DNA from: Flammula alnicola
Taxonomy: Eukaryota; Basidiomycota; Agaricomycetes; Agaricales; Strophariaceae
Reading direction: 5' to 3'
DNA length: 64,000 nucleotides
Assembly: GCA_015499995.1 (NCBI GenBank)
Contig: JADNRV010000002.1
Coordinates: forward strand, 1,178,001-1,242,000
Each line of letters begins with the position of its first letter. Within the stretch, counting starts at the first letter, position 1. Both the position numbers and the translations under genes were made by a program. The notes beneath the pieces are model-generated. The model was not told where the DNA came from. It saw nothing but the letters and a program-made list of their open reading frames with translations, and did not search any database. Of this stretch, positions 1 through 10,000 are shown in pieces.

Positions 1-381
1 TTCTTACAAAAGAGTAGCCAAGCAAGTCTTCAGACGATTCAGAACGACGCGAGTATTTCCGCCGTCTTCGACGAAACCAACCAGATCGCGATGTTCGTCT
101 TTTGGCAAGCAACGGGAGGCACAGTTACGTTCAGACCAGGCCCAAAGTTCGCGCCCATCACAGTTGCGGTAACAGAGAATTTGGCTATTATTTACAGGCT
201 TGCAACAGGAGAAGTCACAGTTTCAGACCCGTCGCAGTCACTGATAACAGCTCAAGTATCCTTTGCTCTTGGTATAGGCCGAAAACCCCAGGGTTGGGGA
301 TCCGAACTCATTAAAACTATTGTTTTCCAACTCCCTAGCGATAGCCTGGCAGGGAGTAGCGTCACGGAAACTTTAGATTGA
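1..381 (+). CDS. Polysaccharide lyase family 8, C-terminal fragment
   Basis: The frame is open from the first base to a TGA at 379-381, so this is the last 126 codons of a gene that starts outside the window. The residues (a FDETNQIAMFVFW stretch, then a beta-rich tail with a GSELIKTIVFQLPS segment) resemble the C-terminal beta-sandwich of secreted family 8 lyases (hyaluronate/chondroitin AC/xanthan lyase type), which cleave uronic-acid polysaccharides by beta-elimination. The catalytic (alpha/alpha) toroid lies upstream and cannot be checked. It is convergent with RPS3, 136 bp away. The family call rests on recognition of the tail alone. Confidence 0.6.
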   Translation, partial: FLQKSSQASLQTIQNDASISAVFDETNQIAMFVFWQATGGTVTFRPGPKFAPITVAVTENLAIIYRLATGEVTVSDPSQSLITAQVSFALGIGRKPQGWGSELIKTIVFQLPSDSLAGSSVTETLD

Positions 382-517
382 TACATTTTTACTTCGTGGT
401 GGATCGTTGGCCTTATATTACCGAAATTATCACAATGTGTTCTTGTTCACGGCATGAAATCCAAATCGTCGGAAATGCATTGGAATAATCATCACGAGGA
501 AAACATCAAAGAACAAA

Positions 518-1472
518 TCAGAATACAGGCTGCTCAGCGTAGGCCTCCGGTTGTTGGAAACCGGAGTCAGCGGCAGCATACTCCTCAGCTGGGACTGCGG
601 GGGCCACAGGGACGGCAGGCTCGCGCTGCTCCGATGAAGGCTCGGAGACGATTTTGTCGACAGGGGGTTCGAGAATTTGGACGGAATCGGGGAGGGGTTT
701 GCGGGGTCCGAGCTGACCTTCAGGATCCCAACCTTTCATGCTGAGAATAAATAAAAAATCAGTTGGCGATTTACTTCGACATAATGACGCAGACACATAC
801 ATCTTAACTTTGATTCCAAGAACACCTTGGCGGAGCAGTACGTGACGGACAGCGTAGTCAACGAAGTCGCGAGCGGGTTGACCGGAGTGGATCATGAATC
901 CATCGGTGAATTTCATCGACTTGGCACGGGCGGCACGAATCTTTCCGGACACGACAACCTCGCAACCTTTGGCACCAGACTCCATAACGAAGCGGAGGAC
1001 ACCGTAGCAAGCGCTATACTCAAGTGTCAATGCAGATATCACCAACATGGTCAGATGGAATAACATACCGACGAACGGCAAGACCGCCAAGGAGTTTGTA
1101 CCTCAAACTCTCGCACTGAGCTATGGCAGAGAGACCACGGTATTGGACCTTCTCGGCGTAGAGCTCAAGGGAGTTCTCGGGGAATTTGAAACGTTTTTGA
1201 ACGAGGGCAGTGAGTTCCCGAATGCGACGGCCCTTCTCGCCAAGGACCTCCTGGGTGTGGGTAGCACGGATGATAATCTAAATTTCATAATTTAAGAAGG
1301 CAATCGAGACGAAATGCTGCACTTCACACACCTCAGTGCGGGCATGAGTCACACGGACATCACAACCAGAGTAACCCTCCTCAGCCAGTTCGCGAGTGAA
1401 GAATTCATTGAGTTCGGCGCGGAAGACACCGTCGGCCACGAACTTTCTCTTTTTGCTGATTTGAGCCGACAT
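518..1472 (-). CDS. RPS3: 40S ribosomal protein S3 (uS3)
   Basis: Small-subunit ribosomal protein at the mRNA entry channel. Four exons read without conflict: 1472-1332, 1277-1069, 1013-801 and 740-518, giving 261 residues. The N-terminus is [15 protein letters not shown], and the KH domain carries the [16 protein letters not shown] segment. The body continues through [19 protein letters not shown] and the conserved [15 protein letters not shown] end. All introns are 54-60 nt and GT-AG. The third intron has no stop and keeps frame, so a naive ORF runs through it. The C-terminal tail of about 35 Pro/Ala/Glu-rich residues is variable in the family. The start is set by the first in-frame ATG matching the family N-terminus. 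Confidence 0.97.
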
Positions 1473-2149
1473 TTTCTTGAAGGTGGCGCTAGTAGGTGCG
1501 TATTCGAGGTTAGAGACGGGTTCAGAGTACGACGACGGGAATATTCGTACCTTGCGCTTGCTGGGGAGATTGTCGAGGACGGTGCCGATAATACGGTTAC
1601 CCAATCAGGTCGGGTGGCTTGATAGCTACACAGTTACACTCGCTCATTGCCGGGCACGTGATTTACGCCAAAGTATTTAATCCAGTTTAAATTCTCATGT
1701 TCTTCGTCGACGTGTTTCCCCCTCTGCGAGAAAGGAATTTCGTGGAGATTGTGGACTGGTTTCTACTTTCAGGTTAGTGCTCTGTTTTCTGTCTTTCCTT
1801 TCCCTTTCCATTTTCTGTGACGAGTGTTGTAAAATTTTCAACCATATGGCACCTCTTAGTCGATCTGTTCTGTCATATTCGTATGGCGGTTCAATGACAT
1901 AGATGACTTTCTGAGGATTACCTTCCAATCCTTTTGCCGTGATTGTAGTGCTCAATGCTGACGTATCTCTTACTGCAGATTCCCTTTTCTTGCATCCTGT
2001 TCTCGCATCCTGTCCAAGCTTGTATCCTATTCACTGTTTGAAATATATATACCACAATCATGACATTTTTACAACTCATCGCTCTCCTGAGTTATACGAC
2101 CTCCCGCCTCACAGTTGCCACGACATATGAGGCAGATCGAACCCGTGGA
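1473..2149. other. Intergenic region, RPS3 upstream / thiolase downstream
   Basis: No supported gene in 677 bp. It must hold the RPS3 promoter (immediately above 1472) and the 3' untranslated part of the thiolase. T-rich and pyrimidine-rich stretches occur around 1690-1860, and an A/T run (aaatatatatacc) at about 2041. Short open frames here have no protein-like composition. Confidence 0.5.
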
Positions 2150-3934
2150 TCATAGAGTCGCCTCGTTCACGAAAATACCAGCAGCACCCATGCCGCTTCC
2201 AACACACATGCTCGTGCACAAGAACTGACCATTTTGTCGCCTGAGTTGTGCGAGGCCAGTAACAACTTGTCGGATGCCAGCTACATGGGATTCTCGTTAG
2301 TTCAATTCTTCAATGCGAAAGGCAGATGCATACTCATTGCTAGAGGATGGGTGATGGCTATTGCGCCTCCACTGTGTCCTATGTCAAAGGCCGTTTTCAT
2401 TTCAGTTTTCATGTTAACTTACTTTGGATTTATCTTGTCCATAGAAATGCCCAGTTCTTCCACACAGTATGCGAATTGAGAAGCGAATGCTTCATTAATC
2501 TGTGAAGGTGTTTCCTTTAGTGCTTGACTTTGAAAGGCAGGATCTCGAGTGCATACCTCGTAGACATCGATATCCTCTTTCGTCAATCCTACGTGTTCAA
2601 GGGCTTTGGGTATGGCATAGATGGGTGCAATACCCATATATTTCGGTTCAACACCTGCAATGCACGTCTAGGTAAGTTGCACATCAATGACCCCTTGAGA
2701 ACGATGACGAACCAACAACTGTAGAGCAGACGTATTTGCCCAGGATTTCCATGCCCTCTTCTTCTGCTCTTGCGCGGGTGGTCATGATGCATAGGCCAGC
2801 TCCATCACCAACACCGCTGGCATTTCCTGCCGTGGTGCTCGATTCTCCCCACTTGGGAAACGCCGGCTTCAAGGCTGCAAGGCCTTCGAGGGTCACGCCC
2901 GGCCGCACGGTATCGTCGACTGAAAGCACTGAGCCTCCGAGTTCCACGGGTATGATCTCGTCGGCGAAGATGCCTTCAGCGACAGCCTAATACGTCATAA
3001 CCATTGACTAAACAATATCCAATATTCGAAAAGGAACGAATCGCTTTACCTTGCTTGCCCTGCTATGAGAGATGAACGCGTATTCGTCCTGTTTCTGGCG
3101 AGATACCTTGTAGGTCTCCGCGACCATTTCAGAGGTCCAACCCATAGGCTAAGGAGGACTTCGTTAATCATGTGTTCACAGAATCCATGGATTTTCGTAC
3201 CTGCATGCAGTCGTATGCTTGAGGGTGCTCAGAGACGCGCTCCACGACCTCGGGAGTTGGTCTTGGACTATATTTTGTAGAGTTGTCAGCACAATCCATA
3301 TTGCTGTCCAGCAGCATAAGAAGCGAGCTACTGACTTGAGACTCATACTTTCAGCTCCAGCTGCTATACCGAGTGAAGTTTCTCCAGATTGAATTGCATG
3401 AGCAATATTGCGAATAGCCATTAAACCTGAAGAGCACAGTCTGTTCACGGTTGAGATAGGCACCTCGGCCGGAATACCGGCGGCTATTGCAGCTGCTCGG
3501 GAAAGATAAAGAGGTGAGGGAGGGTGGCAGGTCGCTGATAGATGAACATAGGTCAGTCATTGCATCCAAAACCGGCACCTCGAAGGGAACATACCAACAC
3601 AAATATCATCTATCTTGGAAGGGTCCAATTTTGTATGTTCAAGAGTAGCCTGCAACACAGAAGAGGTCAGAAGGTCAGGAGAACGGTAGACCTGTGAATT
3701 GTAACCGAGAGTGACCTTGAACAGAGCATGCAACATCTCATCGACAGGGCTATCCTTCAGCTGGCCTTTCCTCGCTTTCCCAACGACAGTGCGTTTCGCA
3801 AACGTTATAACGACATCGTCTGGCCTCTTCTCAAGGAGCTCCGCGACGCCGCGAGGTCGCGTTGCAGAGCTGGCGGCCCGAGCGAACGCAGGGTAGACAG
3901 CGCGTCTCAAAGTCAGGCGCGAAGTAAAAAGCAT
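2150..3934 (-). CDS. 3-ketoacyl-CoA thiolase, probably mitochondrial
   Basis: Acetyl-CoA acyltransferase of fatty-acid beta-oxidation. Ten exons splice cleanly: 3934-3716, 3649-3595, 3534-3336, 3267-3201, 3148-3050, 2986-2713, 2654-2557, 2499-2423, 2371-2334 and 2280-2150, giving 418 residues. The nucleophile motif NRLCSSGL, the INEAFASQFA motif and the C-terminal CVGSGMGAAGIF motif (second catalytic Cys) are present. The usual GHP motif reads AIAITHPLAM: the catalytic His stays but the Gly before it is Thr. The N-terminus (MLFTSRLTLRRAVYPAFARAA) is Arg-rich and lacks a correct PTS2 nonapeptide, which suggests a mitochondrial presequence. The first intron has a weak GTCACT donor. Confidence 0.9.
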
Positions 3935-4446
3935 GACTGAGGTGGGGAGAAACTAAGGAGAAGGAGTAAGGAGAGGGATGGGAACGGCGAGATGGAAGCC
4001 CGGTGAATATAAAGACATGGGTCCCGTTGTTCACATGAGAGTACACAAGAAGAGGGGCGAAGGCCGCGGACGAGATCCGGCGGCAGGGACTCGTGAGTAT
4101 TACTTGCAGTTTAGAGACGATGTATGTACCGTAAACATAAATATTGAATCCTTCGCGAAAGATTACAGACTCTCTCGTCTTAAGGCTGATATATTTAACA
4201 AAGTCTTGGGCAAGAATATCATTCTGGAGACACTGCTAACACTCCCACTCATAAATGGTCGGAAGAACTGATCAAGCGGATTTCTTGTGACAGTGGCGAA
4301 AGCAGCATTGCGAATTTTGGCCAGTAGGTATGGTTGTGTGTCTGGATAGTTGTATGCTGGCCATGTTTTCCACTCTGATTTGAACGCGAATTAGTGGTGT
4401 TGGCAAGTTCAAAGACAACGGACAAACAAACGTTACGGATGAAGGG
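3935..4446. other. Intergenic region, thiolase promoter / MRPL32 3' side
   Basis: 512 bp with no supported gene. Both flanking genes are on the minus strand, so the part near 3935 is the thiolase promoter and the part near 4446 is the MRPL32 3' untranslated region. The plus-strand open frame at 3978-4271 has no recognisable features. Confidence 0.45.
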
Positions 4447-4903
4447 TTATGACATATCGGGGATCTGTCCCGCGTCTTGCCTGTTCTTTGCCTTCCATTG
4501 ACGCGTGATAGCGCTATAGCAGTTGGGGCAAATATGGTGGGCAAGCTTCACAGAACCACAACCAGGGCAATTGGTGATGTCTGAACAAGGAGTAAAACAG
4601 GTGGAACAACTGTTAATACAGAGGTCTTCTGAGAACCTAGATTCTGCGCGTACTTTGCTTGTCTTTCAGGCCCTTGTTCGCACTCCTCATAGCTTTCCGC
4701 GAATGTGATGTTTTCGATTTTGGGACGGCGAGAAGGAAAGGAGGGAAGAGGTCAAGGAGTGATTGCAGTGAGGGCATCGACCATGATAGTCCTGGTACGC
4801 TGAGCGACGCTGAAGCAAGTACGGGGGGAAGCCATTTGGCAAACAGAGAAAGCCTTATTGAAGGAAACAAGGATTGTGTCTGTCTTAGAGCGAGGGCGGC
4901 CAT
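4447..4903 (-). CDS. MRPL32: Mitochondrial ribosomal protein bL32m
   Basis: Large-subunit protein of the mitochondrial ribosome, 127 residues in two exons (4903-4654, 4580-4447). The bL32 signature VPKSKTSHSRKAMRSANKGL follows a hydrophobic, basic import sequence of about 60 residues. The second exon carries the zinc-binding CPGC...CPNC pair (ITNCPGCGSVKLAHHICPNC) and ends TRQWKAKNRQDAGQIPDMS. The start ATG at 4903 sits in a good fungal context (gaccATGGcc). It is divergent from NDUFA5, with 112 bp between start codons, so the promoter region is probably shared. Confidence 0.94.
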
Positions 4904-5015
4904 GGTAGAGAGCAAGAAATTAAAAATTGATACTCCGACGCGCTTGCTCTGACGTGACTTGCAACTACGCTCAGTCTCAACTTGAAACTCGCTGTCGTCG
5001 TCTCCGTCGTTCTCA
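4904..5015. promoter_or_regulatory. Shared promoter region, MRPL32 / NDUFA5
   Basis: Only 112 bp separate the two divergent start codons, and both genes encode mitochondrial inner-compartment proteins. No clear TATA box is visible. The assignment as a bidirectional promoter is inferred from spacing alone. Confidence 0.5.
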
Positions 5016-5464
5016 ATGTTCCGCACTCGTCCTCTATTCCAGCTCCTCAAACGGACGACTGGTATTCACGGCCTCCAAGTCCACGGCGATCCCCTCCCAG
5101 AACTCGTGAAAACCTACGAATCAACACTCTCCGCACTCTCAGCCATCCCGCAAACATCCGTCTACCGACAAGGTGTCGAAGCACTTGTACGGAATAAACT
5201 CAACATCGTAAAAAATGCGAACGGGGATATTGTTGCTGCAGAGAAACAACTGAACGAGGGTCAGATTGAGGAATCGTTGGACATTGCTTCGGACGAGCTA
5301 TCGCTGGCCGCCAAGATGGTGGAATGGAAAGCGTAAGTGAAGATTGGTTGTACATATTCCTTGTACGCGTATCTTATGGTTTACTACACAGTTGGGAACC
5401 TTTGGAGGATAAGCCAGAGCCAGGACAATGGGAATACGTTGGGAAGACTACTACTTCATCATGA
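5016..5464 (+). CDS. NDUFA5: Complex I accessory subunit NDUFA5 (B13, 29.9 kDa-type)
   Basis: Accessory subunit of NADH:ubiquinone oxidoreductase, matrix arm. Two exons (5016-5332, 5392-5464) give 129 residues. The family signature HGLQVHGDPLPELVKTYEST is followed by the YRQGVEALVRNKLNIVK helix. The end WKAWEPLEDKPEPGQWEYVG is the usual closing motif of the ETC complex I conserved region. The intron is 59 nt with a GTAAGT donor. The short N-terminal stretch MFRTRPLFQLLKRTTG can act in mitochondrial import. Confidence 0.94.
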
Positions 5465-5616
5465 CCTCGCCATTGTAATTTATTCCCGCACTTTCCGAAC
5501 GCACTAGAGTAAACTCGAAATGAATCTCTGAGCAAGACACAAACTACAAAGTAAAAGCAAAGACCATGGAGCTCTGAATTATGAACGCCAAAAAATTATC
5601 ATAAACGCCAAAAATT

Positions 5617-5709
5617 CGCTGGAAGCAGGATTTGAACCTACGCGGTGAAACACCAAGTGATGAGTTTGAAAGTTCAAATCACTCGCCTTAACGACTCGGC
5701 CATTCCAGC
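5617..5709 (-). tRNA. tRNA-Ser (anticodon UGA) with intron
   Basis: Reading the minus strand, the acceptor arms 5703-5709 and 5618-5624 pair perfectly (GCTGGAA/TTCCAGC), with discriminator G at 5617. A GCC/GGC D-stem follows. The anticodon stem AGTGA/TCACT closes a loop with TGA, and about 11-12 nt of intron lie just after position 37. The long variable arm (GGTG...CACC) is typical of tRNA-Ser, and the T-loop is TTCAAAT. The spliced length is about 82 nt. I did not test box A and box B formally. Confidence 0.9.
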
Positions 5710-5855
5710 CACGATAATTTCTCGCTCTCGAATACTCACAACCCGGTCAGTCTTTTTTCTTCCTTCTCATTTGTGCTCACGGACCCTCTTAACACTTGTT
5801 TTGCAAACTCCTTCACGGTTCCGCTGCCTAGAGCAGCTTTCGCATTCCATCTGTC

Positions 5856-6532
5856 ATGGACTCTTTAATCCCCTTTACAACGTCGGGCTCCCTGGTGGAT
5901 TGTGTGGACAGTACGTCTGCCCAAAGTCATCGCGCTTCTCCAGTTCCGTCCTGAGCAAACCTCCTCTTCCCTCTTTGCATCCCAACCTCGACCACACCAC
6001 CGTCCCTCTTTCCTTCGCTCGGCATGCTGCATTTTGCCCAGGAAAGATGCTAGTAATCCTACGCGATGGCAGGAAACTACACGGTGTCCTGCGTTCATAT
6101 GATCAATTCGGTGAGGTTCTTGATTTTGACACCCTAGAGCTCTGCAACGGTAACTCATTAATTCTTCATCTACAATAGCCAATCTCGTGCTAGAAGACAC
6201 TGTCGAACGAATATACCACGGAAATGCCTTTGCAGAGAGCTGGCATGGCCTCTTCATCATTAGAGGCGAGAACGTGGTGCTGCTCGGCGAAATTGTGCGT
6301 CCCAAGATCTGTGCACCTGTCCATCTCACGGCTTAAACCTCGCTGCCTGCTTTTTTACTAGGATCTGGACAGAGAAGAAGACGTCCCCCTGAAACAAGTC
6401 GACTACAATGTCCTTATAGCGTATCACAAGCAAGACGCCGAGACCAAAAAAGAACGTGAAGAGGCAAAATCACAAATCCTATACGAGCAAAAAGGATTTT
6501 GCAAAGAGGGCGGCGAAGGCGACGGGTACTGA
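5856..6532 (+). CDS. LSM1: LSM1, Sm-like mRNA decapping activator
   Basis: Subunit of the cytoplasmic Lsm1-7 ring that binds oligoadenylated mRNA 3' ends with Pat1 and promotes decapping. Four exons (5856-5910, 6042-6110, 6179-6294, 6362-6532) give 136 residues. The Sm1 motif is DGRKLHGVLRSYDQFANLVL and the Sm2 motif is IIRGENVVLLGEI. A charged C-terminal helix (DAETKKEREEAKSQILYEQKG) follows, as is usual for Lsm1 rather than Lsm8. The first intron is 131 nt, long for this window. Gene phases are consistent throughout. Confidence 0.95.
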
Positions 6533-7061
6533 TATACAGCTCCACCTCTTCCGCGATTGTAGGATCTTTATCGTGTCGATATGGCCGTCATCCACACAGC
6601 AGGCTACCTTAGGTGTTCAGGTTAGATTTTCTTAACGCCAGACCGAACAGACATGATTGTAAAATATATTATCTATACACACAAGTTATCACTTGCAAGA
6701 AGCTGGGGCGAGATGCCGATATGAGCTACATAAGCACGACTTATACACGCTAATGGAGAATGAGGCGACGAAGACAACAGCAAGCAAGATGCATTACGAT
6801 GCCAAAAAGAAGAAAATGAAATCATGAAATGAACTTGAGGAGAAAATAAAATGAAACAAGAACAAGAAACCAAAAGGGCGAGTATGGTGTGGGATGGAGG
6901 TAGGAAGATGAGGGTGCGTCTATGAAAACATATGTACATGCAATAATACATGTCCTTCATCAATGTTCGTGGTCAGGATCATGCATGGGCCATTAGAATA
7001 ATAGCGTGGTCAAAACAAAAAAAAGGAGAACAGAAGTCAAGACAGAAAGAAAGCAAAGAAA
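6533..7061. other. Intergenic region between convergent LSM1 and SPP1
   Basis: 529 bp between two 3' ends. The content is A/G-rich on the plus strand toward 7061 (runs such as caaaaaaaaggagaa). No open frame has protein-like features. It probably contains both 3' untranslated regions and polyadenylation sites. Confidence 0.45.
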
Positions 7062-10000
7062 TCAAGAGGCAGGAGCCTTTCGCTTCTTGCCCTTTTTCAC
7101 CGTATCGCTTGTCGAAGCCGCTCCTTTGGACTTAGAATTTCCATTGACGCCTTTGGTGTTGGACGACTTGAGCGGCCCATGCGACGCGGTTTCCTTCGTG
7201 GCGGTGGTGCGATTAGTATTAGTAGTGTTGGTCGTCGCAGGATTGTTGGTGTTCTGCGGATCGAGCATATCCTCGATGCGTTTCCTGATCTCCCGTTCCT
7301 TAGTCGTGAGTTTCGCCAGCGCCTCTTCCTTCTTCTCCTTTTCTTTGCACACGTCCTTGTACCGGACAGTCTGCCATCTACCAAATACGATTAATAAACA
7401 CAACAAGAGATAGAGAAGAAACAAAACACATACCCCTGATGACGATCGCACACTTTCTTTCCAGGACACCACCACTGCTCCTCTGCACCATCCACCTCCA
7501 TCTCGCCATCGCCGCCTTCCTCTTTGACGCCCTCCGCCTTGGCGCCGACATCTTCATAGCTCTCCAACACCCCAGCGCCAATATCCTCCCACTCCTGGTC
7601 ATCCATGCAAAGACGTGGATCCCAACCGCACTGGCCTACGGCCTCCGCTCGCTCACTGGCCAGCTGCAGCACCCGCTCGCGCCAAACCACCACCTCCATC
7701 CCCCGCTTGATCTCCTCGCGCAGCTTGATAACCGACTCCAACAGCCCATTCAGGCGTTCGGTCTCGCGTCCGACTTTGGTCTTCGTCGGAGGGACGAGAC
7801 GCTGTTTGTATTGCTGGTGCTTCTGTTTATGCTTGGCCTGCTGCTGCTGCTGCTGTAGAGGTTGTTCTGCTGCTTTAGCAGCGTCGCATCCTTCGCACAA
7901 TCCTCCTCCTCCTCCTCCTCCTCCTCCTCCTCTCGGCTTCGCATCAACCTCCATCTTCGCACATCCATTCGTAAGCCCATTCATCTTGGGCTTTCCATCC
8001 TCTTCCTGCTCTTCCTGCTCCTCCTGCTCATCATCATCTACTTCCACAGCACACACTACACCCTCCCTCTTCTCCGCGCCCTTGACGCTCTCCCACAGTT
8101 TCTCCGTCTTGCCGCCCTTCTTCGCCCAGGTGTCGATGCGCGACTGCATATACTTGACACCGCATTCGTCCGAGCAGTACTTGGAAAAGGCACCGCGCGC
8201 AGCCTTGTGGCACGCCTTGGTCGACGACGGATCCGGGTGCCGCAGACCATACAGACACCGCTGCTTGTACGTCGTCCGGAGATTGAGGTGGGGATTTTCT
8301 GCGACAGCATGCCAAAATTAGCATACATGCACAGAAATAATAAAAATAGAGCCGTTGAACACGCACTTTCGATACACAGCGGACAGATGAACTGATCAAC
8401 AAGATCCACCTCCAGATCCGGCATATGCACGCATTGTGTGTGATACCACTCATCACATCTTGATACAGCAGAAAGAAAGAAAGAAAAATTAGACGTTAAA
8501 CATCGCCTAGATCAATGAACGAAACTGATAACGCACCTATCACACGCAATCATGAATCGATCCTCATCGTATTTGGTCTTGCAGACACAATACAGCTTGT
8601 CGTCCTCGTCGGCACCTCCATCTGATTCCTCTTCTTCCTCCTGCTTCTCTGCCCTGACTATATCGCTCTCTGGGCCGACAGACACACTTCCGGCAGGCAT
8701 GACAGACGCAGAACGCGATCGCGAGGTGGATGGCGCGGTCTTCCTCGCCGCTGTGGCAGATGCTGCCGTTGGTCCTTTAGAACCTTGGACGAGGTAGAGC
8801 CTGTCGTGCCTACACCAGCCGCAGATGTGGCCATAGCTTCGGCGGCGGCGGCAGCAGCAGCAGCGGCCTTTCTTGCCTTTGGAGCTGGCTTGGCACGAGG
8901 TTTGGCGGCTGCAGCAGAGGCAGAGGCAGCAGCACCAGTCGCAGCTTTGGACTTTGCAGCAGCAGCCTGTAATACACACAACTCAATTAATGCCCTCATG
9001 TACACGAGTAGAAAAAATAACAACGCACCTTTGTCGTAGTCTCTTCTTCTTCGCCCCACCACTCGACGTCGACGATGATGAGGGAACGCACTGCCCGCCC
9101 TCTCTGCCCCTTCTTCCCAGGCCCACCCACACTCGTAGTCGCAGGCGGCGGCATAGAACCCCTCTCCGAGTCGGTCGCGCAGACAGATGTCGAGCCGCAG
9201 AGGCAGGCGACACAGCCGATGATGATGACACAGGCGCTGCGAGAGCTGGTATGACGGGAGGAGAGACGTGGCGCGCCTCGCCTACGGATCGTTGGTGACT
9301 TTGCTGTTGGCATTGCGTGAGAGTGCGAGTGGAGTGGAATGGGCGGCGGAGGAGGTGGGTCCCGAGGCGTGAGAGGAGGACGAATTGGCGGTCGTAGATG
9401 ACGGACCCGCGTTTCGCCGGGTAGCGTTGGAGGTCGAGGACGATGGCGGCGTAGGTTTCGGATGGTCATCGACAAGACTGAGAGCTCGTCCTCCACGTCC
9501 ACCTCCATAGCCCTCGGCTCGTGCTTCACGTCGTCGAATCGTCATCGCCCTCCAGCGTCTCCACGAGCTCAGTCACAGCGAGATCGACGTCCAAGTCCAT
9601 ATCAACGTCAGGTTCTTGCTTTTTGACGATAGAAACTGGCTTTGAAGAAACGAGTTCCTCGAGCTCGCGTTCTAGTGCTACAGCGGCCGTAATAGGCGTA
9701 GTCGCTTTATGTGTCATGGACGGGCTTTTCACAGAGGTCGAATGTGCGGGAGGAGCTGGAACGTGGGATGTGACAGGACTGAGGGAAGGAGAGGGTGTAT
9801 GCGGAGGTTCAGGGCGCGCAGACGTAGTCGGAGACGGCTCCTCGTCATACTGTTGTAGAAACCATTCATGAGCATCTTCTTGCTGCACCTTGGGTGCTGG
9901 AGGTAGAATTTTTGGCGGCGGCGGCGGCGGCGGTGGGGGCGGTGGAGGTGGTGGTGCCAGCTCCTTCACTGCCAGTTTCTTTGGTCGAACTTCTTCGACA

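Noticed and set aside
2128..2155. T-loop-like gggttcgatc on the minus strand as a tRNA
   Set aside because: The flanking bases do not form a T-stem or acceptor stem, and the region is the thiolase stop and 3' end.
7439..8395. Long plus-strand open frames opposite SPP1
   Set aside because: They are antisense shadows of GC-rich, low-complexity coding sequence; the minus strand carries the PHD domain, splice sites and family motifs.
8763..8783. A 21-nt intron to fix the frame before the SPP1 PHD finger
   Set aside because: Far below the shortest plausible fungal intron. A 53-nt intron (8815-8763) or a single missing base explains it better.
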